In this document: positions 55,936 to 64,000 of the stretch, piece after piece | How the letters are laid out: every line of letters starts with the position of its first letter | Position numbering within the stretch: the first letter of the stretch is position 1 | Assembly: GCA_029204225.1 (NCBI GenBank) | Contig: CM055107.1 | Location: forward strand, 24,261,391 to 24,325,390 | DNA length: 64,000 nucleotides | Direction: 5' to 3' | DNA from: Diphasiastrum complanatum | Lineage: Eukaryota; Streptophyta; Lycopodiopsida; Lycopodiales; Lycopodiaceae | The notes under the pieces: model-generated | Told to the model about the DNA's origin: nothing | The model's database searches: none | Seen by the model: only the letters and a program-made list of their open reading frames with translations | Made by a program: the position numbers and the translations under genes

Positions 55936-58900
55936 TGTTGTAAAGTTATCTTTACAAGCCTTACCGGCACCAGTATTGTCGTCGGCGCCAGCAGCGCCCC
56001 TGCTGCTCCCAACGCCACTGTTACCAGAATCTAGCCGACGCCAAGTTCCTATGGCTGAAAATCTTTGATCGGTTTTAGCGAAGTCCAGAGAGCTCAGATC
56101 GATGTGCAATCACCTCACACGATCTAGACATGATTAAAGGAAGCCTGGGGATCAATAAATTCTAGAGAGATAAAATGACTTTCTAGAGAGAGAAAATGTG
56201 CTTTACCAGCCTAGGTAGAGTACTTGGTATGAGGGGAGGTGGCGAATCCCACCAATACTATAGGGGGGTGCGGGTTGCGACTCAGGGCAAGCTCCAACTA
56301 AGTCTCAGCCTCCAATGCTGGAATGTTGTCCTGGCACTCGCCTTGGCATGCCAGCGCCCCGGAGACTAGGGTCAGTCACTGTAGCGCAGGCATCCCAAAG
56401 GGAGCTGGGAACCACGACTTAGCTTCCCAGCCTTCAACTCTTGCTGTCCAAACCCACTTGACATACAAGCAGCCAACTCGCCGACAACGATCAGACTTAA
56501 TCAACTGGAAGTTCAGAAACCAACATTGAGATCCAACCTGGGGCCATGCCAGATCGGGGGTCCCGATGTGGGACTTCCCTCCAAGCAAGCCGCCCGACAT
56601 ACATCAAACTTAACCGACTCGAAGCTTTGTTACAAACGAGTAACATCCACTCCAAGCAAGTGGTCTGACTTACATCAGACTTAACCAACTGAAAGCTTCG
56701 TCACGAGCGCCGGAAGCCAACCTGGCGCCACTCCAGACTAGACAACCATAAATAGGAAACTTCCACCCAAGCAACCCATCCAACTCAGCCGACAGGTTAG
56801 AGCCCATTTCCCAAGAGCTCAACCCATTCACGTTCATGCAAGGACCACTCAGAACCACAAGCCGCGACATATATGGAGACAATAAATTATGACCTTATAC
56901 CCATATCTTGTACTAGATCACTTCACACGATCTAGGCATGATTAAAGGAAGCCTGGGGATCAATAAATTCTAGAGAGAGAAAATGACTTTCTAGAGAGAG
57001 AAAACATGCTTTACCAGCCTGGGTAGAGTACTTGGTATGAGGAGAGGTGGCGAATCCCACCAATACTATAGGGGGAGTGCGGGTTGCGACTCAGGGTGAG
57101 CTCCAACCAAGTCTCAGCCTCCCTTGCTGGAATGTTGTCCTGGCACTCGCCTTGGCATGTCAGCGCCCCGAAGACTAGGGTCGGTCACACACTTGAAATG
57201 TAACCTTCTCATATTTATCAATAAAATGGGATTTTTCTCAAACTGACTCTGATTACCTTATGGGTTTCAGTGTTCGGTAAAAGCGCCAGTTGTAAGGCCG
57301 TTTCAAACTTTTTAATTTGGCACATAGCTGAGGGTCGTATCCACGGACGCCAGCGGTATGCCGTCGGGACTATTCGGTCCGTGGCGCCAGCGGTATGCTG
57401 TCGAGACCATTTGGTCCAGAAATTGGATGTCTCCATATCTGTCGCGGCTTGTGGTTCTGAGTGTTCCTTGCATGAACGTGAATGGGTTAAGCTCTTGGGA
57501 AACGGGCTCTAACCTGTCGGCTGAGTTGGATGGCTTGCTTAGGTGTAAGTTACTAGTTTATGGCTGTCCAGTCTGGCGTGGCGCCAGGTTGGCTTCCAGC
57601 GCTCATGACAAAGCTTTCAGTTGGTTAAGTCTGATGTACGTCAGACTACTTGCTTGGAATGGATGTTACCTATTTGTAACGAAGGTTCGAGTTGGTTAAG
57701 TTTCATGTATGTTGGGCGACTTGCTTGGAGGGAAGTCACCCACATCGAGACCCCCGATCTGGCATGGCGCCAGGTTGGATCTCAATGTTGGTTTCTGAAC
57801 TTCCAGTTGGTTAAGTCTGATCGTTGTTGGTGAGTTGGCTGCTTGTATGTCAAGTGGGTTTGGACGACAAGAGTTGAAGGCTGGGAAGCTAAGTCGTGGT
57901 TCCCCGCTCCCTTTGGAATGCCTGCGCTACACTGGCGCCATGCCAGATAGAGGGTCCCGATGTGGGTGACTTCCCTCCAAGCCAGCCGCTCGACATACAT
58001 CAAAGTTAACCAACTCAAAGCTTCATTACAAACGAGTAACATCCATTCCAAGCAGGTGGTCTGACTTACATCAGACTTAACCAACCGAAAGCTTCGTCAC
58101 GAGCACTGGAAGCCAACCTGGCGCCACGCCAGACTGGACAACCATAAACATGTAACTTCCCCAAGCAAGCCATCCAACTCAGCCGACAAGTTAGAGCCCA
58201 TTCCCCAAGAGCTTAACCCATTCACGTTCATGCAAGGAATACTCAGAACCACAAGCCGTGACCAATATGGAGACAACCAGTTCCTGGACCAAATGGTCCT
58301 GACAGCATACCGCTGGCGCCACAGAACGATGGTCCCGACCGCATACCGCTGGCGCCACGGACCGAATGGTCCTGACGGAATACCGCTGGCATCCCGGGAT
58401 ACGACCCTCAACTATGTGCCATATTAAAAAGTTTGAAACGGCCTTACAACTGGTGCTTCTACCCAACACTGAAACCCAGAAGGTAATCAGAGTCAGTGTG
58501 AGGAAAATCTTACTTTATTGATAAATCTAAGAAGGTTACATTTCAAGTGCGTGACTGACCCTAGTCTCCGAGGCGCTGGCATGCCAAGGCGAGTGTCAGG
58601 ACAACATTCCAGCAAGGGAGGCTGAGACTTGGTTGGAGCTCGCCCTGAGTCGCAACCCGCATTCCCCAAAAGTATTGGTGGGATTCACCTCCTCCCCTCG
58701 TACCAAGTACTTTACCCAGGCTGGTAAAGCACGTTTTCTCTCTCTAGAAAGTCATTTTTTCTCTCTCCAAAATTTATTGATTTTTGGGCTTCTTTTAATC
58801 ATGTCTAGATCGTATGAGGTGATTGCACATCGATCTGAGCTCCCTGGACTTCGCTAGAACCGATTAAAGATTTTCGGCCATAGGAACTTGGCGTCGGCTA

Positions 58901-59719
58901 GATTCTAGTCACAGTGGCGCCGGGAGCAGCAGGGGTGCTGCTGGCGCCGGGGACAACGCTGATGCGGGTGGCGCCGGAAGTAAAGCTTGTAAATGTAACT
59001 TTACAACAGTCACACACTTGAAATGTAACCTTCTCATATTTATCAATAAAGTAGGATTTTTCTCAAACTGACTCTGATTAGCTTCTAGGTTTTAGTGTTC
59101 GGTAAAAGCGCCAGTTGTAAGGCCGCTTCAAACTTTTTAATTTGGCACATAGCTGAGGCTCGTATCCCGGGTTGCCAACGGTATGCCCGTCGGGACCATT
59201 CGGTCCGTGGCGCCTACGGTGTGCTATCGGGACCATTTGGTCCAGGAACTGGTTGTCTTCATATCTGTCGCGGCTTGTGGTTCTGAGTGTTCCTTGCATG
59301 AACGTGAATGGGTTAAGCTCTTGAGGAACGGGCTCAAACTTATCGGCTAAGTTGGATGGCTTGCTTGGGTGGAAGTTACCTATTTAAGGCTATCTAGTCT
59401 GGCGTGGCGCCAGGTTGGCTTCCAGCGCTCGTGACGAAGGTTCCAGTTGGTTAAGTCTGATGTAAGTCAGACCACTTGCTTGGAATGGATGTTACTCGTT
59501 TGTAACGAAGCTTCGAGCTGGTTAAGTTTGATGTATGTCGAGCGACTTGCTTGGAGGGAAGTCACCCACATCGGGTCCCCCGATCTGGCATGGCGCCAGG
59601 TTGGATCTCAATGTTGGTTTCTGAACTTCCAGTTGGTTAAGTCTGATCGTTGTTGGCGAGTTGGCTGCTTGTATGTCAAGTGGGTTTGGACGGCAAGAGT
59701 TGAAGGCTGGGAAGCTAAG
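55936..59719. repeat. Scrambled inverted array of LTR copies
   Basis: Segments of the LTR family found at 35.8-38.2 kb lie in alternating orientation: 55,936-56,379 plus (5' part, starts TGTTGTAAAG); 56,380-56,882 minus (from the CCTGCGCTACA end inwards); 56,916-57,931 plus (3' five-sixths, ends GCGCTACA); 57,932-59,008 minus (ends in the inverted TGTTGTAAAG start); 59,009-59,719 plus, interrupted by the intact copia element. At least two junctions fall exactly at LTR termini (56,379/56,380 and 57,931/57,932) and one at the 5' terminus (59,008). No protein-coding sequence belongs to this family in the window, and the frames that cross it are incidental. Confidence 0.8.
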
Positions 59720-60372
59720 TGTGAAAAATTGTCAACTAGTAGTATTTTCCTAACTTGAGATTTTGTAGGCCTATGGCCAAATAAAAGTTAGAGATAGGTT
59801 CATACATGTATGTAGAGGCCCAAAGTATGTGTACACTACTTTTGAGGTCACATTAATTAGAGGAGGTCGAGTGTGGAGCTCTTCTATTGGCTCATAATTT
59901 GGTGCATTCCTATTTGACCAAATTTCTAGGTATATGGGTGAATCCTATTGGACCCCAATTTTAGCCTATCATAAGACAAGTGGCCAAGAGGCACTATGGC
60001 TGCTATAAATAGCCATCTCCACGAGTATGTACACATCTCATTTTCATTCTATTGAATGAATGTTATGCTCTTTGAAGATCCATCTTCTTCTCTCTCACTT
60101 TTTTGTTCATATCTTGCATTCTAGCCACTAGAATTGTGATTTCTTTGTTGCTATGGCTTCACACGTGTGAAATGCAGGTTGTAGGCTCTGAAGTACGGAC
60201 AGGGACAGCAAGTTTCTGTTTGTGGAAGCTTATGATCAGATTTTGATGTTTAGTTGATGTTTAGTATGCTTAACATCACAATTTCTATCATTTTTTCAAT
60301 CTAGATGTGCATAACTTCCATGGCCAAGATCTTTATGAAACTTTAGCATCTTTTGGATCTGAGTTTTTCACA
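59720..60372 (+). mobile_element. 5' LTR of the intact copia element
   Basis: 653 bp from TGTGAAAAA to TTTTTCACA, a perfect 9-bp inverted terminal repeat. A TATA box (TATAAATA) lies at 60,004-60,011, so U3 is about 300 bp; an AATGAATG stretch near 60,055 may serve as the polyadenylation region. It starts abruptly inside the older LTR array. Confidence 0.92.
60004..60011 (+). promoter_or_regulatory. TATA box in the copia LTR
   Basis: TATAAATA, followed by AGCCATCTCC and a pyrimidine-rich start region. Transcription would begin about 30 bp downstream and define the U3/R border. Confidence 0.6.
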
Positions 60373-60384
60373 TGGTATCAGAGC
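60373..60384 (+). other. Primer-binding site, initiator tRNA-Met
   Basis: TGGTATCAGAGC directly after the LTR terminal CACA, without spacer bases. This is the usual plant copia primer site. Confidence 0.92.
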
Positions 60385-60981
60385 ATTAGGCGGCCAAATG
60401 TGCAGGTTTTGCCAGATTTAGAAGAGATTTGTGGGCGAGTTTGCTTTTGTAGCATTCCAATCAAGTTTCTAGCTAAAAATCTTGTTGATTTATGTGTAGA
60501 AATTGGATCTTTGTGATCAAAACATCATTTGTATGCATTTCAATTGAAGTAGGGCGAATTCCCTCTGTACTTATCAGAATAAGGAGACAAAAATTGTTTT
60601 GGAAAGAGGGAGATGCAAGATCCAACAAGATCCTATTAGTTTTCCATTCTAGCATATAGTTTTTTGATTCAATTTCTTGCTTCTTCATGTCAAAAACTTC
60701 AAAATTGATGTAACCCTCTGATTTTCAGTTTGCTGAATGATTCAAGAGTGTATTTCAATCTTAGGAGTGAGGGAAAAGCAAGTATATTGAGGTTTGGTCT
60801 TGGTTTGATCAAGAAATCATAAAACTAGTGGCTAAAATTAAGGAAAAAGTGAGGAAAAGAGAGAAAAAGTAAGGTTTTAGGTTCCAAATCTTTGTGATTT
60901 CTTCTTGTGTTTCATTTGTTGATTCAAGAGAGTGCTTAGTGCATTGGAACAGGTCAAAGATCAGAGATCAATCATTGCAAC

Positions 60982-63900
60982 ATGGCTACAAATGGAGGCT
61001 ACATGTTGGAAAGCAATGATAGGCTTACCTCCCTCAACTATTCTACTTGGAAAGTAAGGATGGAGTCTTTGCTTGAGATGAATGAGTTGATGGATATTGT
61101 TGTAGGTGTGGAGGAGAGACCTTTGGCACCTCAAGAACAATTGAGGTATGACAAGAGGGCAAAGAAAGCCCTTCACATGATCAAGATGAATGTGACAAAT
61201 GAGCTTATCAAAGAGGTTGGTAAGTGCACATCATCTAGTGAAGCTTGGGAAGCCTTGAAGAAGGTTTATGAATCCAAGTCTACTTCTAGAGTGTTGACCT
61301 TAAGAAGGCAAATCTTTTCTTGTATGCAAAAGAAGAGTGAGAATGGACATGCTTTTGTTTTGAGAGTTAAAGCATTGAATGATGAGTTAGCATGCATTAA
61401 TGATGGCATAAATAATGAGGAGCTTGTTCAAGTGATTCTCAATGGCTTGTTGGATGATCATGCTAATCTTGTTCAAAGTTATGCTATCCAAAAATGTTTA
61501 CCAAGTGTTGGAGACTTGCAAGAGGTCTTGTTGGCTGAAGAATTCAGGTTGCAAGCAAGAGTGGGAGCATCTTCTACATCTCAAGGAGGAGAAGAGGAGG
61601 CAATGTTCTCTAAAGGCAAGTTCAAGGGCAAAGGTAAAAGCAATTGGTCTAAAGGGCAAGACCAAGGTGAGCACTCTACTTTTGGCAAAAAGAAGGATAG
61701 ATCTAAGCTAAAATGTTTCTATTGTGGAGTCAAAGGGCATTTTGCTAGTGATTGTTTTAAGAAAAAGAGGGATCAAGGGGAAAAGCAAACCAATCTAACT
61801 ATTGATGAGGGTGGGGATGAGCTTCTTTCAAATGATGCTTTTGTTATGTCATCTTGCTTGTTGGCTAATCATGGAGACATTGATCCTTGGTGGATTGATA
61901 GTGGAGCCACTTCTCATATGACATATCATAAAGAGTATTTTTCATCTTTAATGGCATTTGATGGTGATAGGAAGGTAATCTATACCGCAAATGATGGTGA
62001 GTGTGCAATCAAGGGGATTGGCACAATTCCTATTTCACTTTCTACAAATAGGAATATAGAATTGAAAGATGTTTTGCTCATTCCATCCATTACCAAGAAC
62101 TTACTTAGTGTAAGCCAAATGCTTAACAAAGGATTCAAAGTTGAGTTTGATGGTGATGCTTGCTTGATCAAAAAGGGGTGTAGTATCATTGCAAAAGGGA
62201 AAAGGCAAGGGAAATTGTTCAAGCTTGATGCATGTGTTGTTGCTAACCAAGTTGGATGCATGGCAAATGAACAAATGTCAATTCAAGAGGTATGGCATAA
62301 AAGGATGGGACATCTCAACTACAAGGCCTTGGAGGTAATAGCCAAAAAGGAGGTAGTAAGGGGACTTCCCAAGTCTCTTACTTGCTTGAATCATGTTTGT
62401 GAAGAATGTGCTTTGTCTAAATCACATAGATTGCCATATACTAGATCTATATCTAGATCTAAGATGCCTTTTTCTCTCTTGCATTCGGATATTCATGGTG
62501 TTACTACAATTAGCAATGGAGGTGCTAAGATGTATGTAACTTTCATTGATGATTTTAGTAGATTTTGTTGGGTTTATCTACTAAAGAGCAAGGATGAGGT
62601 GTTTGATGTGTTTGTCAAGTTCAAAGTTGCTATTGAGACTCAATTTACAACCAAAATCAAATGCTTGAGGAGCGACAATGGTGGTGAATACATTTCTAAC
62701 AAATTCAAAGCCTTTTGCGATGAGCATGGGATCAAGAGGGAGTACACATGTCCAAGAACACCACAACAAAATGGAGTGGCCGAGAGGAAGAATAGAACCT
62801 TGTGTGAGAGTGCAAAGGCAATGAGATTGAATGCTAATCTTCCTAAACCTTTTTGGAGTGATGCTTTGTTGTGTGCAAATTTCCTATGCAATAGATGGCC
62901 AAGTGTTGTATTGGAAGGAAAAACCCCTTTTGAAGCTTTGTTTGGTACGAAGCCTAATGTCAAGTTTCTAAGAACTTTTGGATGCATTTGCTACTTCAAC
63001 ATTACTCTTGATGATAGAACTAAGGAGGATCCATCTTCAAGAAAGGGCATTTTTGTTGGTTATAGTGAAGTAAGCAAAGCATATAGGATTTATGTTCCTT
63101 CAATCAAGAAAGTGTTCACAAGTAGGGATGTCATTTTTGATGAAAGTAACATTCCAAAAGTTGTTTCAAGTGATGATGGTGTTGTTGAAACTAATGTGCT
63201 TGATGACAATGGAGTTGATGACACATTGGATGTGGATGTTGAAGAAGCCTCTTCAAGTCAAATTCCAAGGAGAACTCCAAGGCATAAAGTGAAACCCTCA
63301 AGGCTCACTTATGATGGCAAAGGTAAGCAAGTGGTGGATGGATCCAACTATGCTTTCCTAACTTCTTTTGATGTACCTTCATGTGTAGATGAAGCAAGGC
63401 AAGAAGAGGAATGGATCCAAGCAATGGATCTTGAGTTTGAAGCACTTATGAAGAACAACACATGGAGATTGGTGGAGCTTCCAAAGGGCAAAAGTGCAAT
63501 TGGATGCAAATGGATCTTCAAGGTAAAGACAAATCAAGATGGATCTATCAACAAGTTCAAGGCAAGGTTGGTGGCTAAAGGTTATGCTCAAGAGCATGGC
63601 ATTGACTATGAGGAAACCTTTGCACCCGTGGCAAAGATGGTGAGCATAAGAGTAATCATTTCCCTTGCAACTCTTTATGGATGGGATCTTTGGCAATTAG
63701 ACATTTCTAATGCTTTCTTGAATGGTGATCTTGAAGAGGAAGTCTACATGGAGCAACCCGAGAGCTATGTTTCTCATAGCAAGCCTAATCATGTGTGTTT
63801 TCTACAAAAAAGTTTGTATGGTCTTAAGCAAGCACCAAGGAGTTGGTATGCTAGGCTTAACTCTTTTCTACTTTCTCAAAACTTCACTATGAGTGAGTAT

Positions 63901-64000
63901 GATCATTCACTTTACTTTAGAATTAGTGCTAATGATGTTACAATCCTTCTAATTTATGTGGATGACATTATTTTAAGTGGAGGGAACAAGGAAGATATAG
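60982..64000 (+). CDS. Copia gag-pol polyprotein, partial at the window edge
   Basis: An uninterrupted frame of 1,006 codons from ATG 60,982-60,984 to the window end. Domains in order: gag UBN2-type helices (about 10-200), CCHC zinc knuckle CFYCGVKGHFASDC (245-258), aspartic protease DSGA (306-309), GAG-pre-integrase zinc finger H439, H444, C473 and C476, integrase catalytic D503, D565 and E601 (D-35-E spacing), integrase end FGCICYFN...KGIFVGYS, and RT with motif A LDISNAF (D907), SLYGLKQAPRSWY and YVDD (992-995). The remaining RT and RNase H lie beyond 64,000. All catalytic residues in view are intact. The 600-bp leader before the ATG has no obvious coding. It would direct reverse transcription in virus-like particles and integration. 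At 30.0, 44.9 and 54.1 kb lie decayed sister copies. Confidence 0.93.
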   Translation, partial: MATNGGYMLESNDRLTSLNYSTWKVRMESLLEMNELMDIVVGVEERPLAPQEQLRYDKRAKKALHMIKMNVTNELIKEVGKCTSSSEAWEALKKVYESKSTSRVLTLRRQIFSCMQKKSENGHAFVLRVKALNDELACINDGINNEELVQVILNGLLDDHANLVQSYAIQKCLPSVGDLQEVLLAEEFRLQARVGASSTSQGGEEEAMFSKGKFKGKGKSNWSKGQDQGEHSTFGKKKDRSKLKCFYCGVKGHFASDCFKKKRDQGEKQTNLTIDEGGDELLSNDAFVMSSCLLANHGDIDPWWIDSGATSHMTYHKEYFSSLMAFDGDRKVIYTANDGECAIKGIGTIPISLSTNRNIELKDVLLIPSITKNLLSVSQMLNKGFKVEFDGDACLIKKGCSIIAKGKRQGKLFKLDACVVANQVGCMANEQMSIQEVWHKRMGHLNYKALEVIAKKEVVRGLPKSLTCLNHVCEECALSKSHRLPYTRSISRSKMPFSLLHSDIHGVTTISNGGAKMYVTFIDDFSRFCWVYLLKSKDEVFDVFVKFKVAIETQFTTKIKCLRSDNGGEYISNKFKAFCDEHGIKREYTCPRTPQQNGVAERKNRTLCESAKAMRLNANLPKPFWSDALLCANFLCNRWPSVVLEGKTPFEALFGTKPNVKFLRTFGCICYFNITLDDRTKEDPSSRKGIFVGYSEVSKAYRIYVPSIKKVFTSRDVIFDESNIPKVVSSDDGVVETNVLDDNGVDDTLDVDVEEASSSQIPRRTPRHKVKPSRLTYDGKGKQVVDGSNYAFLTSFDVPSCVDEARQEEEWIQAMDLEFEALMKNNTWRLVELPKGKSAIGCKWIFKVKTNQDGSINKFKARLVAKGYAQEHGIDYEETFAPVAKMVSIRVIISLATLYGWDLWQLDISNAFLNGDLEEEVYMEQPESYVSHSKPNHVCFLQKSLYGLKQAPRSWYARLNSFLLSQNFTMSEYDHSLYFRISANDVTILLIYVDDIILSGGNKEDI

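Larger units (their letters stand above)
59720..64000 (+). mobile_element. Structurally intact Ty1/copia retrotransposon (5' part)
   Basis: Its LTR, PBS, leader and an unbroken gag-pol frame lie in order up to the window edge; RT end, RNase H and the 3' LTR are outside. It is inserted in an LTR copy of another family: the host copy breaks after GGGAAGCTAAG, where the sister copies at 38,110 and 57,890 continue TCGTGGTTCC. The predicted 5-bp target duplication is CTAAG (59,715-59,719). Confidence 0.9.

Overview
The window reads as nuclear DNA from a land plant with a large, repeat-rich genome. The evidence is spliced genes with GT-AG introns several kilobases long, a complete ten-exon gene of a plant-type multi-pass membrane protein family, a first exon that looks like a plant alkaline ceramidase, and dense, nested Ty3/gypsy and Ty1/copia retrotransposons primed by initiator tRNA-Met. 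A Penelope-like reverse transcriptase remnant and long TC/AG microsatellites might point to a non-seed plant or a conifer, but the sequence alone does not settle that. No rRNA, tRNA, CRISPR array or organelle gene was seen.

Layout. 1-4.35 kb: a plus-strand gypsy-derived element with gag, an integrase C-terminus and a chromodomain-like tail. In place of reverse transcriptase, RNase H and the integrase core it carries about 1.8 kb of coding-like sequence that I do not recognise. 4.35-6.39 kb: unassigned. 6.39-6.67 kb: exon 1 of a minus-strand ceramidase-like gene with two G-boxes at its 5' side; the rest of that gene is not in the window. 8.3-11 kb: a decayed minus-strand copia element with its LTR, then a plus-strand copia integrase scrap. 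13.05-27.89 kb: the one complete host gene, minus strand, ten exons, predicted 612 residues. Its first intron (4.75 kb) holds a degenerate array of about 165-bp repeats and a palindrome cluster. Its last intron (7.15 kb) holds an LTR fragment, an antisense hAT-type transposase fragment, a 528-bp tandem duplication and a 2.3-kb long inverted repeat.

28-47.9 kb is a nest of retroelements. A minus-strand gypsy element with about 1.08-kb LTRs (31.1 and 43.7 kb) lost its protease, RT and RNase H. Inside its span sit a plus-strand non-autonomous gypsy element (gag-protease, itself broken by a LINE RT scrap), that element's 3' LTR, and a two-LTR insertion inside that LTR flanked by a matching 5-bp duplication. 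Further right are a copia gag scrap, a Penelope-like RT remnant and a decayed copia element. 48-55.5 kb is mostly AT-rich DNA with no recognisable genes, apart from weak open frames and two copia scraps. 55.9-59.7 kb is a head-to-head, scrambled array of the LTR family seen at 36 kb. The window ends in a young copia element (59,720 to beyond 64,000) inserted in that array, with a perfect 9-bp LTR terminal inverted repeat, a primer-binding site and an uninterrupted reading frame of at least 1,006 codons.

The host genes do not form a pathway; they are isolated genes stretched by transposon insertion. The retroelements do form a readable sequence of events, from heavily decayed scraps to one apparently intact copy.
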